Shown here: positions 8,977-18,605 of the stretch, piece after piece
Position numbering within the stretch: the stretch's first letter is position 1
How the letters are laid out: every line of letters begins with the position of its first letter
Assembly: GCA_913775095.1 (NCBI GenBank)
Contig: CAJYIW010000027.1
Span: 1-64,000 of the forward strand
Reading direction: 5' to 3'
Origin: an uncultured Siphonobacter sp.
GTDB taxonomy: Bacteria; Bacteroidota; Bacteroidia; Cytophagales; Spirosomataceae
Length of the DNA: 64,000 bases
Position numbers and translations under genes: made by a program
The notes under the pieces: model-generated
Told to the model about the DNA's origin: nothing
Seen by the model: the letters and a program-made list of their open reading frames with translations, nothing else
The model's database searches: none

Positions 8977-11036
8977 ATGGCCAGTACAACCTGGCTTCCA
9001 ACAACTTACCCGTCAGGGCAGTGAAAGACATTCAGATCATTGAGCGACATCAGCCCATTCGGGTGCTGGACAGTCTGGTCCGTTCGGAACGGGCCTCACT
9101 GAATTTAAAACTTAAAAATGGCGTAGCGAAAACGGGGACGGCAAGAGTAGGACTCGGCCTGAAGCCTGTCCTCTGGGATGTGAATGTTACCCCCATGCTG
9201 TTTACCAGAAAACAGCAGATGATTGTTTCCTATCAGACCAACAACATCGGAAAAGACGTAGCCCTGGACCTGAAAACCCTGACTACCGACGACTTCAAAG
9301 ATAACCTGACGAGCCTTACCCGAAAGCAGGATTTGGTAAGTGTTCAGAATCTGTCTAATCCTCCCTTTGAAGCCAATCGGTATTTGTTCAATCAGACGCA
9401 TTTGGTCAGTTTCAATTACTTATTCAAAGTAAAAAAAGATACCGAGTTGCGGTTGAATGCTTCCTGTCTTAACCAGCGTACCCGGCAAACCGGCTCTACT
9501 CTCACCCGCTTTTATACCGAACAGGATACGATTCAGTTGTACGAAAACAAACAGAATCGGCAGCACGCCCAGTCGTTTGAAGGAACGGCTTCCATCATTC
9601 ATAATTCTTCCCGTCAATACCTGGAAAACACCTTCCACGCCACCCTGACCAGCGAGCAACAATCGGGTGCGATAGAAACCGGAACGCGGCTGATTAATCA
9701 GGATCTAAGCAATCCTTACTATTCGTTTTATAATCGATTTAAACTACTTAAAACAATAGGCAGGCAGGTAGTTAGTCTTCATTCGTCCAGCTTTTATACA
9801 AAAACGCCACAAAGTCTATTCGTTCAATCAAAAGGAGTTGACAGCACTACTAGCACTGTCAATCAACAGGTCGTATTCAGTCATTTTCATACGAATAATT
9901 ATGCTTCCATTACTAAAAAAGCAGGCTTTATTGACCTTTCCCAGACTGCAGGGTTTTTGTTTAAATCGCAGGATTTTCAATCCGAACTGAAGTATTCAAG
10001 TGCTCCACAAGCTGTTATTAATGACCGTAAATTGCTTCGCTATAAGTACTATAGTTTAACCGAAAGCAATTTTAAATTTGACAATTTAACCATCCGAATA
10101 AAAATTCCGGTCAGTTTATGGAAGCTAACTTCAGCGGAACCCTACCGTTTCATAGCGGAACCTTCGGCCTTAGTTAAGTATACACTTTCACAGTTAACTG
10201 ACGTTCGGTTTAATTATTCCGTTTCCAATCAATTCCCTAACTTATCCTATCTTTATCCGAACCGAGTGATGAAGGACTATCGGACTTTTAAGGAAAACCG
10301 CATTGATTATATTCAAAGAAATACTCAATTATTCTATACCGGAATTTTTCATGTCAATACGTTAAAAGCAGTCTTTGCTAATCTTACATACAACTTCTCT
10401 AAAACTTATTCCAATGTATTATCCAATACTATTCTATCCCCCGAAGGAGATCTGATTACCATCACTACTGCACAACCGAACCGTACCCAATCGCACGCCA
10501 TTAATGGTTATTTCAGTAAGTATCTTCTGAATACGAAGACCAGCCTCAGCCTTACCTCTAACGCTCAAATGAATGTAAGTAATCAGGTAGTGAATGAAAA
10601 TTATTCCAGTATCAGCAATTACGTTTGGTTTAATACGTTACGAATGGAACAGTCGCTGGCCAACCAATTAGGTATTACGTATACCCTGAACAGAATCGAT
10701 CAAAAGAACACAATTAATAGCGTCAATCAGGGACGATACCACTCCACTACGCATCAGTTTCGCAGTTATCTTCATGTGGCTCAGAATCATACCTTATTGT
10801 TTAGTGGAGAGCTGTATAGGTTATCTTACAGTACCTCAAAAACTTCCAATTCGTTTTTTGATCTGACTTATCGTTATACTTTTCCTGAAAGTAAATTTGA
10901 ACTGGAAGGCCAGTGGAGTAATATCTTTAATAGTCGTTCGTATACGTTTATTAACACGGATATCTATTCTTACCTGGTGAATACCTATCAGTTAAGGCCT
11001 TCCCAGTTTTTAGTTACGGCTAAGTTTTCTTTCTGA
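8964..11036 (+). pseudogene. TonB receptor-like protein, C-terminal part (frameshifted)
   Basis: It encodes 690 residues of the outer-membrane beta-barrel part of the receptor begun at 8458, ending in the typical aromatic terminal strand (LVTAKFSF). The apparent start MDLLNGQYNLASNNLP is internal to the conserved plug region, so it is not a true N-terminus. No further stop or frameshift interrupts the barrel, which argues for a recent mutation or a sequencing error rather than long decay. It completes the GLPGLI plus receptor pair. Confidence 0.8.
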
Positions 11037-11051
11037 TCTTACCCCAACAAA

Positions 11052-11080
11052 AAAGCCCTGACCCAGCGGGTCAGAGCTTT
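11052..11080. terminator. Bidirectional terminator
   Basis: AAAGCCCTGACCC pairs with GGGTCAGAGCTTT, with one mismatch and an AGC loop, between convergent genes. Confidence 0.85.
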
Positions 11081-11105
11081 CCTACAATATAGTATTCTTA
11101 ACCTA

Positions 11106-12176
11106 TTATTTCCAGGCCTGTTTCAGGAAACGTAAGAAGTTTCCGTGCATGACCTTGGTAATATCTTCCTGCGTATACCCTCGTTTGGCGAGTAAACCCG
11201 GAATATTCTGCAAATCAGCAATCGTTTCCAGATCATACGGACACTGCTCGCGACCGAAAGCCCCGTCCAGATCGGTTCCGATGCCAATGTGGTCGGCATT
11301 ACCGGCGATCTGACAGATATGGTCGAGGTGATCGATCAATACTTCCAGATTACAGTTCATGCCTTCGGGCGTGGAAACGCCCCGCACCCAGTTGGGCACC
11401 ATCATCCAGGCATCCAGAGCACCGCCAATGACGGCCCCGCGACTGATGAGTTCCCGAATCTGATCATCGCTGAACTGTCGGTTATGATTCACCAGCGTCC
11501 GGCACAGGTTATGACTCGCCCAAACGGGACCGTTGAAATGATCCATGGCTTCCCAGAAGCTATCATCGCACAAATGCGTGGCATCCAGAATGATGTTCAG
11601 CCGCTCCATTTCCTTGAGTAAGTCCTGTCCGGCTTTACCCATAAATCCCGTCGCGTCGGTTCCCTGAGCGTAACGGCCCGGTCCGTAATGAGCAGGGCCG
11701 ATGGCTCGCAGGCCGTAGTGATACGCCCGCTCGACGTGGTCAAGGGTAACGATGGAATCGGCCCCTTCCAGACTCAGGATGTACCCCACGGGTTTCTGAT
11801 CGTTGGGCGTTCCGTCGTTCCAGAGAGCCAGGTGTTTTTCCAGTCCGGCCCAGTCGGTAATCTGCGTCATTTCGCCTTCGTCTTCCATGGCTTTATACCA
11901 CGACACCTGGCCCTGGGTCTGAGCCCAGGCCTGCTGGGGGGAATGCCAGCCCGGCAGGGGATTGTCGGGAGCAACGTAACGACCAATCTGCGTGGCAACG
12001 ACAATTCCAATGTTTCCTTTCCGAAGTTCGGGTAAAGAAACCGTTGCTTTCGCCCGGTCGGGTTTATCGGTCAGGCCTTTTTCTCTGGCGTTGAGTTGCT
12101 CGACGGGTACCCGCAAATCACGGTTCCACTCCATCGCATTCATACTCAAATCCAGGTGAGCATCAAAAATGAACAT
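11106..12176 (-). CDS. Membrane dipeptidase (peptidase family M19)
   Basis: A 356-residue zinc dipeptidase of family M19, which cleaves dipeptides and tolerates a D-residue at the second position. Metal-ligand motif DAHLDL gives His7 and Asp9. A SLEGAD segment (Glu ligand), LDATHL and WASHN (His ligands), and GIGTDLDG near the C-terminus complete the active-site pattern. There is no signal peptide, so it is cytoplasmic. It is the last gene of the seven-gene glycan operon and follows RidA after a spacer with complementary arms. The GntP-RidA-M19 trio suggests uptake and breakdown of a D-amino-acid-containing or amino-sugar compound, which is inference. Confidence 0.9.
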   Translation of the reverse strand: MFIFDAHLDLSMNAMEWNRDLRVPVEQLNAREKGLTDKPDRAKATVSLPELRKGNIGIVVATQIGRYVAPDNPLPGWHSPQQAWAQTQGQVSWYKAMEDEGEMTQITDWAGLEKHLALWNDGTPNDQKPVGYILSLEGADSIVTLDHVERAYHYGLRAIGPAHYGPGRYAQGTDATGFMGKAGQDLLKEMERLNIILDATHLCDDSFWEAMDHFNGPVWASHNLCRTLVNHNRQFSDDQIRELISRGAVIGGALDAWMMVPNWVRGVSTPEGMNCNLEVLIDHLDHICQIAGNADHIGIGTDLDGAFGREQCPYDLETIADLQNIPGLLAKRGYTQEDITKVMHGNFLRFLKQAWK

Positions 12177-12179
12177 GTT

Positions 12180-12290
12180 CAGTTTTCGGTTTGCAGTTTT
12201 CTGTTGTCAGTTTGGGGTTTACAGTTTTCAGTTAATCACTTGCTATGCACTAGAAATTGAAAACTGTAAACAGAAAACCGAAAACTAAAC
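12180..12290. repeat. Intergenic heptad repeat with complementary arms
   Basis: The left arm is made of CAGTTTT-type words (CAGTTTTCGGTTTGCAG and following) and the right arm holds their reverse complements (GAAAACTGTAAACAGAAAAC), with a spacer of about 25 bp. It sits between ridA and the dipeptidase and overlaps the ridA stop. Confidence 0.8.
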
Positions 12291-12776
12291 CAATTCAAAC
12301 AAAGCCTCAATCTCTACAGGGATGTTGTCGGGGAGGGAGCCGAAGCCTACGGCCGAGCGTACGCCGATACCGTTTTCTTCGCCCCAAACCTGAGCAAATA
12401 ACTCGCTGCAACCGTTGATGATGTAGGGATGACGTTCGAATTCAGAAACGCAGTTCACCATGCCTAATACCTTGATGACCCGTTTCACGCGGTCGAGGCT
12501 ACCAATGTGCGTTTTGATGGTGGACAGGATGGTTAATCCTACCTGACGAGCGGCCAGTTTACCGGCCTCTTTGTCAATTTCCTGGCCAATGCGTCCAATG
12601 ATCAGGCTCTTGTCGTCCTGAACAGGACCATGACCGGAAACGTAGAGGTATTTACCATCAATCAGGTAAGGTTTATAGACCCCCAGTGGCGTAGGTGCGG
12701 GAGGCAGGGTAAGTCCTAATTTCGCAAAAGCAGCTTCAGGGCTAAGTTGTTCGACAGTTGTTGCGGCTGTGCTCAT
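12285..12776 (-). CDS. RidA family protein (YjgF/enamine-imine deaminase)
   Basis: A 163-residue RidA-family protein, slightly longer than the roughly 130-residue archetype because of an N-terminal extension. The key Arg lies in GVRSAVGFGSLP (Arg140) and the acidic partner in PVEIEALFEL near the C-terminus, the usual positions for the substrate carboxylate clamp. Members hydrolyse reactive enamine/imine intermediates produced by PLP enzymes. It lies between the GntP permease and the M19 dipeptidase in the same operon, so it probably works on an intermediate of that pathway. Confidence 0.9.
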   Translation of the reverse strand: MSTAATTVEQLSPEAAFAKLGLTLPPAPTPLGVYKPYLIDGKYLYVSGHGPVQDDKSLIIGRIGQEIDKEAGKLAARQVGLTILSTIKTHIGSLDRVKRVIKVLGMVNCVSEFERHPYIINGCSELFAQVWGEENGIGVRSAVGFGSLPDNIPVEIEALFELV

Positions 12777-12794
12777 GAGATTAAAATTTGGTTA

Positions 12795-12948
12795 TTAGTT
12801 TTCCGTTGTCAGTTTTCGGTTTACAGTTTTTACTATTTAAGTAATTTTTAACCACAGAGTTTCACCAAGTTTTACTCAGAGTTACTCCGTGCCTAACTCC
12901 GTGAAACCCTGTGGTTCATTGAAAACTGTAAACCGAAAACTGACAACT
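12795..12948. repeat. Nested intergenic inverted repeats
   Basis: The outer arms are heptad words (GTTGTCAGTTTTCGGTTTAC with its complement near 12921-12946). Nested inside, AACCACAGAGTTTCAC (12850-12865) faces GTGAAACCCTGTGGTT (12901-12916), matching at 15 of 16 positions. The inner words belong to the CACAGAG repeat type, also present at 51022. Confidence 0.8.
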
Positions 12949-12949
12949 A

Positions 12950-14251
12950 TTAAACGATTTGATTCAAAAGTAACACTCCCAGTAAACCTACAATGGCGAC
13001 CAGGGTTTCCATCATTGACCAGGAACGAATGGTGTCTTTGACGGATAAGTTAAAATATTCTTTGAACATCCAGAAACCTGGATCATTCACGTGCGAAAAC
13101 ATGAGGCTTCCTGCTCCAATGGATAAAACCATCAGATTTGGATTAACCGCCTGCTGAGTCAGTAACGGAGCGATGATACCCGCCGCCGTTAAACCGGCAA
13201 CCGTGGCCGAGCCGATACAGACCCGGATAATAGCGGCAATGAGCCAGCCCAGAAACAGCGGCGGCATTTCCAGACGCTGAAGCTGCGTGGCAATTTCGTT
13301 GCTCAGTCCACTGTCGGTTAATACCTGCTTCAGGGCTCCCGCTCCACCGCTGATTAATACGATCATGGCGATGTCTTTTACCGCCGTCTCGTAGGTTTTC
13401 ATTACGTCACCCATTCCTCTGCCCCGTCCGATTCCGAGCGTAAACGTGGCTACGATTACGGATATCAGCATGACAATCGTTGGATCACCGATGAAGCCTA
13501 AAATGCCTTCAAACGGATTCCCCGGATAGAAATGCGACAGCGTGGTCAGGGTTAATAAACCCACGGGAAGTAATGATGTAAAAAAGCTGCTAAAGCCGCT
13601 GGGCAACTCTTCTTCGGGAATAAAACTGGCCTGAAACGTTACCAGAGGCTCCGAATGAATGCCTTTCAGGGTTAAAGCATACACTGGCCCGGCCAGGATA
13701 ATCGTGGGCACGGCAATGATTAATCCGTAGACCAGCGTTAGCCCCATATCTCCGCCAAACTGACCCACCAGAGCCGCTGGCGAAGGATGCGGCGGCAGAA
13801 ACCCATGAGCCACCGATAGCGACGCCAGCATGGGTAAACCAATAGCCACGGCCGGTAAACGGTATTGATACACAACCGAAAAAATCAGCGGAACCATTAA
13901 CACAAATCCAACGCCATAAAACAGGGGAATGCCGATGATAAAACCCGTACAGACCAGTCCCCAGTGAATGTACTTTTCGCCGAATAGTCCCATCATCACC
14001 GAGGCAATTTTCTGGGCGGCTCCGCTTTCGGCTACCAGTTTTCCCAGCATGGCTCCGAGGGCGATGATTAATACCAGTGAACCCAGGGTGTCACCCACTC
14101 CTTTTTGTACCGATTGTCCGATTTTCAACAGCGGAATTCCCAGTAACCAGCCCGCCAATACCGACACCAGCAGGAAAGCCAGAAAGGGGTTCACCTTCGC
14201 CCAGACAATGAGTAAAACTAATAAAACAATACAGGCAGCAACACTAAGCAT
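12950..14251 (-). CDS. GntP family gluconate:H+ symporter-like permease
   Basis: A 433-residue inner-membrane permease with about 12 hydrophobic segments. It is recognisable as GntP family from VAHGFLPPHPSPAALV, the ISGGAGALKQVLTDSG region and SHVNDPGFWMFKEY near the C-terminus. Known members carry gluconate and related sugar acids or D-serine, and the exact substrate cannot be read here. It follows the fucosidase gene and precedes ridA. Its place in a SusCD/glycosidase operon suggests import of a sugar-acid or amino-acid-like product released from the glycan. Confidence 0.92.
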   Translation of the reverse strand: MLSVAACIVLLVLLIVWAKVNPFLAFLLVSVLAGWLLGIPLLKIGQSVQKGVGDTLGSLVLIIALGAMLGKLVAESGAAQKIASVMMGLFGEKYIHWGLVCTGFIIGIPLFYGVGFVLMVPLIFSVVYQYRLPAVAIGLPMLASLSVAHGFLPPHPSPAALVGQFGGDMGLTLVYGLIIAVPTIILAGPVYALTLKGIHSEPLVTFQASFIPEEELPSGFSSFFTSLLPVGLLTLTTLSHFYPGNPFEGILGFIGDPTIVMLISVIVATFTLGIGRGRGMGDVMKTYETAVKDIAMIVLISGGAGALKQVLTDSGLSNEIATQLQRLEMPPLFLGWLIAAIIRVCIGSATVAGLTAAGIIAPLLTQQAVNPNLMVLSIGAGSLMFSHVNDPGFWMFKEYFNLSVKDTIRSWSMMETLVAIVGLLGVLLLNQIV

Positions 14252-14348
14252 TCGATCCGTTTTCGGTTAGCAGTTTTCTGTTTTCAGTGAAAACGTAACC
14301 TTTATTATTATAAATAAACTTTTCAGCTACTGCTGCCATCGTGGCCCG

Positions 14349-14436
14349 GCCAGCTTTTCTGCTGGCAGCACGAACTCCAATCCTTCCAGACAAGCCTGAG
14401 TCTAAGCTTTTGCTGCCAGCAAAAAAAGCTGGCAGC
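14349..14436. repeat. REP-like pair of hairpins
   Basis: Hairpin one is GCCAGC / GCTGGC with a TTTTCT loop (14349-14366). Hairpin two is a perfect 9-bp GCTGCCAGC / GCTGGCAGC with an A7 loop (14412-14436). A second two-hairpin element with the same core word occurs at 52885-52948. It lies just downstream of the fucosidase stop. Confidence 0.8.
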
Positions 14437-14458
14437 GGCCACGCGGGCCGCAGGCCTG

Positions 14459-16111
14459 TTACTCCAGTCGCAGGGTACTGATTTTCTGGGTATTGCCTTC
14501 AATTCGCATGTTGTCCTGATACAGTACGGCCCGGTATTCGATTTCGTCATAGGACTGGATGTTGCCTTTCACCAGTTCCAGCGTCATTTGGCCGGTATTG
14601 CTGACGGGATAAATATCCGTTGATTTCCATTTCTCATTGAATTCTTCATTCAGCGAACTCTGCACGGGACGGTATTCAAAGCCAATGCGATACTCCTTTC
14701 CAGAACCCATCTTCACGACATCAGCCGTCAGTTTCAGATTACCATTCTTCAGCTTCTCGGCACTTACCGTCCGGAACTGCATGGGTGTCAGGGCGGCTTC
14801 TACGTTTTTGAGTTTCACCACAATGGGGTTCGGCCATTTGTGGTTATTGTAAATCCGCTGAGCCCGAACCACCGAAATTTTCAACCCTTCCGGTGTTTGT
14901 TCAAAACGGGCCCGACCGTCCACATCAGGCTTATATTCCACGACATTACCCGTCTGGCCCAGCACGGTTACTTCCGTATTAGCCGTGGCTTTTACCGAAC
15001 GAATCAGGAATTCCCGACGCTCGCCGCGGGGCCACTCGGGCATATTCGTCAAATACGCATAGACCGTATTTTCGTCTTTTTTCTTCGTGAACCAGATGTC
15101 ATTTTCCGTGCGGACAATCCAGGGACGAACGTTGTGAACGGCTTCCTGATTAATGAAATGCCAGGCCCCAATTTCCATCAAACGACCTTCCTGACCTTCA
15201 TTGAGGTTCCCCCACTGCGTAGGGCCTACATTCAGTAAGTAAGATCCCCCTTTCGCCCGCGATTCGATCAGGATGTTCAGTAACTCCGTTCCTGATTTAT
15301 AGTGTTCGTTGGTAGGCTTATAGTTCCAGGCAGTTCCCATCGTCATGCAGCTTTCCCAGGCGGTTCCCAGGGTTTCTCCGGGCAAATACTGTTCGGGCGT
15401 GGGTAAGGCTCCACGCGTCACCAGACAATTGGGCTGATACTTCCAGATCGTTTCCTTTACTTCTTCTTTCAACACGTCACTGTCAATAAAGAACAGATCT
15501 ACCGGACCGTATTTAGTCATCAGCTCCTTCGTCTGGTCTACTACGAACTTCTTGTATTGAGCCTGAAAGGGCTTCGCTTTCTCCCAGTGATCGTCCCGGG
15601 TAATGTCTTTCATGCCGTGTTTGTAGGCAAAGGCAAAATCTTCGGGGGAATAATAGAATCCAACGGCCAGTCCCCACTTCCGACAGGCATCCACGTATTG
15701 CTTGAGAATGTCCTTTTTATAAGGCGTGTTCATCACGTTGAAATCCGTCGTTTTGGTGTCCCACATGCAGAAACCCGCGTGGTGCTTGGTCGTGAACATG
15801 ATGTATTTCATGCCCGCGTTTTTCGCCAGCATGACCATTTTTTCGGCATCCCATTGTTTGGGATTAAAGGTTTGGGGCAGTTCCCTGATGTACCGTTCCA
15901 CGTAATCCGGCGACGCTCCGACGAGCGAGTGGCTGATGACGACGCCCAGCTGCGTATCCACGTTCCAGTGAATAAACATGCCGAAGCCCGCATCTTTCAG
16001 CCACTCTTCCCGTTCGGGTTTATTATGGTTGGCACCAAAATTCTCAGTTTCCTGAGCGTACCCGGCCAGGGTACTGAAGAATAGGAAGAGGAAGCAGGAT
16101 AATCGACGCAT
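14459..16111 (-). CDS. Alpha-L-fucosidase (GH29)
   Basis: A 550-residue secreted glycosidase with a signal peptide ending in GYAQ. GH29 features are FGMFIHWN, the KYIMFTTKHHAGFCMWDT block with its His pair, GFYYSPEDF, and VDLFFIDSD, in which Asp210 is the likely nucleophile. GGSYLLNVGPTQWG closes the catalytic barrel, and a C-terminal beta domain follows. It removes alpha-linked L-fucose from glycans in the periplasm or at the surface. It lies downstream of the GH20 hexosaminidase, consistent with breakdown of fucosylated N-acetylhexosamine-containing glycans. Confidence 0.9.
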   Translation of the reverse strand: MRRLSCFLFLFFSTLAGYAQETENFGANHNKPEREEWLKDAGFGMFIHWNVDTQLGVVISHSLVGASPDYVERYIRELPQTFNPKQWDAEKMVMLAKNAGMKYIMFTTKHHAGFCMWDTKTTDFNVMNTPYKKDILKQYVDACRKWGLAVGFYYSPEDFAFAYKHGMKDITRDDHWEKAKPFQAQYKKFVVDQTKELMTKYGPVDLFFIDSDVLKEEVKETIWKYQPNCLVTRGALPTPEQYLPGETLGTAWESCMTMGTAWNYKPTNEHYKSGTELLNILIESRAKGGSYLLNVGPTQWGNLNEGQEGRLMEIGAWHFINQEAVHNVRPWIVRTENDIWFTKKKDENTVYAYLTNMPEWPRGERREFLIRSVKATANTEVTVLGQTGNVVEYKPDVDGRARFEQTPEGLKISVVRAQRIYNNHKWPNPIVVKLKNVEAALTPMQFRTVSAEKLKNGNLKLTADVVKMGSGKEYRIGFEYRPVQSSLNEEFNEKWKSTDIYPVSNTGQMTLELVKGNIQSYDEIEYRAVLYQDNMRIEGNTQKISTLRLE

Positions 16112-16116
16112 GTATT

Positions 16117-16264
16117 TAGTTTTCAGTTGTCAGTTTTCAGTTGGCAGTTTTCGGTTGTCAGTTTTCAGCTTAGAGTTTTCAGTTAACTCTGTCCAAGAGT
16201 TTGTAAAATCCGGTGGTTATTTTTTCAGTAAAAACTGAAAACTGTAAACCGTAAACTGAAAATT
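16117..16264. repeat. Intergenic heptad repeat with complementary arms
   Basis: TCAGTTGTCAGTTTTCAG words at the left are answered by GAAAACTGTAAACC-type words at the right, between the GH20 and GH29 genes. Confidence 0.75.
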
Positions 16265-16270
16265 CTAAAC

Positions 16271-18526
16271 TCAATTCACAATTACTTCATCCATCAAAAG
16301 CCAGGCTTTGTTTCCGGCTCCGTATTCGCCTGCGGGGACGATTCCTTTGTTCTCCGCTTTAATTTTGACGAATCGGGCTCTGGTGGGCTGAAACTGTCCT
16401 TTGATTTCGTTAATTCCATTAATGGGAAAATCCTTATGCTGGTATACTTCCCGGTAGTTTTTTCCGTCTTCCGAGACCAGCATGTGCAGCGTGGTGGGTT
16501 CCCAGAACCGCTGCCAGTGATACTTCAGAACGTTTGTATTGATTTCGGAAATGGTTTCCGTTTGCTGCAAGTCCAGGGTCCATTCAGCGTTTTCGCCCAG
16601 AAAGCCCAGCCATTCCCCGGTGTTATAGCGGGCCGTTCCTTTCACGCCATTCACGGCTACGAGTGAACTGCCCGGAATGAAGTTACCCTTCGGAGCTGTG
16701 GCGAGTGAAAGCGGTTTACCCGTGGCTTTAGAGATCGTGAATGACTTTTCGAATATTCTTCCCTTTTGGACTTTACCCAGAAAAACCGCCGCTTTAATCG
16801 TTTGCGTTTGGGGAATTCCTATAGCTGAAGTATAAACCAGACTCGTCGCTTTTGGCTGACTTCCATCCGTAGTATAACGAATGGTTGCCTTGGGTAAGGT
16901 GGTTTTTAATCGAAGCTGCACGTAGCCCGGAGTGGTCACTGACACGCTGTCCGTAATTTCATCGAAAACCTTCGCGTAATTCACCTTCCTTCGTTCGAGT
17001 AAAGATTCGTTTTTCCGTAAGCGTCTCAGAAAATCGGTATAGGTTCTTCCCTTCTTCGGCGACCAGGCAATTTCGGCGACGGCCAGTGCCCGCGGGAAAA
17101 TCATGTATTCCGCTTTGGCATCGGTTGATAAGTATTCACTCCAGACGTTACCCTGAACGCCCAGTAAATACGAGGCTTCTTCGTGGGTTAGTGAATCCGG
17201 AACGGGTTCGTAACTATAGACCTTACTCAGCGGCGTGTACCAGGCAGCGGCTACTTGTTCCTGCGGATGTAAGGATTGATAAAAATCGAAATAGACGAAC
17301 ATTTCGGGCGTCATGATGGCCTTATGCTTTTGCCGCATGGCCTCGATCCCTCCTTCGGTTCCCCGCCAGCTCATGACGGTCGCTCCGGGCGATAAGCCCC
17401 CTTCCAGAATTTCATCCCATCCAATGATTTCACGATTTTTCGTAAGCAGGTACTTTTCCATTCGCTGGATAAAATAGCTCTGCAATTCGTGTTCGTCTTT
17501 CAGTCCTTCGTGGGTCATCCGGGCCTGGCATTTCGGACAGCTTTTCCAGCGGGTTTTCGGGCATTCATCACCGCCGATGTGGATGTATTTCGAAGGGAAT
17601 AACTCTACTACTTCGTCCAGCACATTTTGTAGAAAAGTGAATGTACTGTCGTTTCCGGCACAGTAGACATCATCGAAAATCCCCCAGAAGGTAGCGGCCT
17701 GATAGGGCCCGCCCGTGCAACCCAGATTCGGGAAAGCCGACAGTGCGGCCAGGGCATGACCGGGCATTTCGATCTCGGGAATGATGGTAATGTGGCGTTG
17801 AGCGGCATAACGGACTACCTCGCGGACTTCCTCCTGCGTGTAGTAACCGCCGTATTTTTTACCATCGAACCGGTGCGGCAGTTCGCGTTTGTGGCCGATC
17901 AGCGTCTGGCTGCGGAAGGCCGCCGTTTCCTGCAATTGCGGGAAACGCTTGATCTCAATTCGCCAGCCCTGATCGTCGGTCAGGTGCCAGTGAAAGGTGT
18001 TGAATTTATACTGAGCCAGCAGGTCAATGTATTTTTTAATAAAAGGCACCCGGAACCAGTGGCGGCTGACATCCAGGTGCATACCCCGGTACGAAAACCG
18101 GGGATAGTCCTTAATACTACAGGCGGGCAAACGCAGGTCAGAAGACTGACTAATGATCTGAACGAGCGACTGTACACCGTAAAAAAGTCCGGCAAGATCG
18201 TGTCCGGTTAACTCAATGCGTTTCGATTGAATTCGCAGGTGGTAGCCTTCCGGCTGAGTCACCTGCAGCGAATCAAGGTTCAGGTAAATAGAGGCGTTGG
18301 CCGAAGCCAGAGGTAAAGTAAATCCGGTGAAAGTCCGGATTTGTTCCTGAGTAAGGGTTAGAAAGTCAGCCGGAACACCGGAGCCGGACGAAAGTTTCGC
18401 TAAGGCCGTCAGCGTAAATTCGCCCGGATTCCGGTGATAGGCTACCGGTTGAGGAATGAGCCCGCTTTGAGCGAACCCATTTCCCAGGCCGATTAAAAAG
18501 AATACTATGGTTACCAGGTATTTCAT
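16271..18526 (-). CDS. Beta-N-acetylhexosaminidase (GH20)
   Basis: A secreted exo-hexosaminidase of about 751 residues with signal peptide MKYLVTIVFFLIGLGNGFAQ; the start at 18526 is preferred to the Met at 18541 for that reason. An N-terminal GH20b domain precedes the GH20 barrel, which begins YRGMHLDVSRHWF and contains FHWHLTDDQGW. The catalytic Asp-Glu pair is in HIGGDECPK (about 320-321). A chitobiase-type C-terminal domain (TIRYTTDGSQP) and an F5/8-type discoidin domain follow. It releases terminal GlcNAc or GalNAc. It is third in the operon, after SusD. Confidence 0.92.
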   Translation of the reverse strand: MKYLVTIVFFLIGLGNGFAQSGLIPQPVAYHRNPGEFTLTALAKLSSGSGVPADFLTLTQEQIRTFTGFTLPLASANASIYLNLDSLQVTQPEGYHLRIQSKRIELTGHDLAGLFYGVQSLVQIISQSSDLRLPACSIKDYPRFSYRGMHLDVSRHWFRVPFIKKYIDLLAQYKFNTFHWHLTDDQGWRIEIKRFPQLQETAAFRSQTLIGHKRELPHRFDGKKYGGYYTQEEVREVVRYAAQRHITIIPEIEMPGHALAALSAFPNLGCTGGPYQAATFWGIFDDVYCAGNDSTFTFLQNVLDEVVELFPSKYIHIGGDECPKTRWKSCPKCQARMTHEGLKDEHELQSYFIQRMEKYLLTKNREIIGWDEILEGGLSPGATVMSWRGTEGGIEAMRQKHKAIMTPEMFVYFDFYQSLHPQEQVAAAWYTPLSKVYSYEPVPDSLTHEEASYLLGVQGNVWSEYLSTDAKAEYMIFPRALAVAEIAWSPKKGRTYTDFLRRLRKNESLLERRKVNYAKVFDEITDSVSVTTPGYVQLRLKTTLPKATIRYTTDGSQPKATSLVYTSAIGIPQTQTIKAAVFLGKVQKGRIFEKSFTISKATGKPLSLATAPKGNFIPGSSLVAVNGVKGTARYNTGEWLGFLGENAEWTLDLQQTETISEINTNVLKYHWQRFWEPTTLHMLVSEDGKNYREVYQHKDFPINGINEIKGQFQPTRARFVKIKAENKGIVPAGEYGAGNKAWLLMDEVIVN

Positions 18527-18605
18527 TCCTGAACTATTCAAATGAGTGAGGCCTCAAGGTAATACGCTGCCTACAATCATTCACTCATTCACTTATTCAA
18601 AATTA

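Noticed and set aside
15557-16084. 175-codon plus-strand frame opposite the fucosidase gene
   Set aside because: Antisense shadow of a strongly supported GH29 gene.
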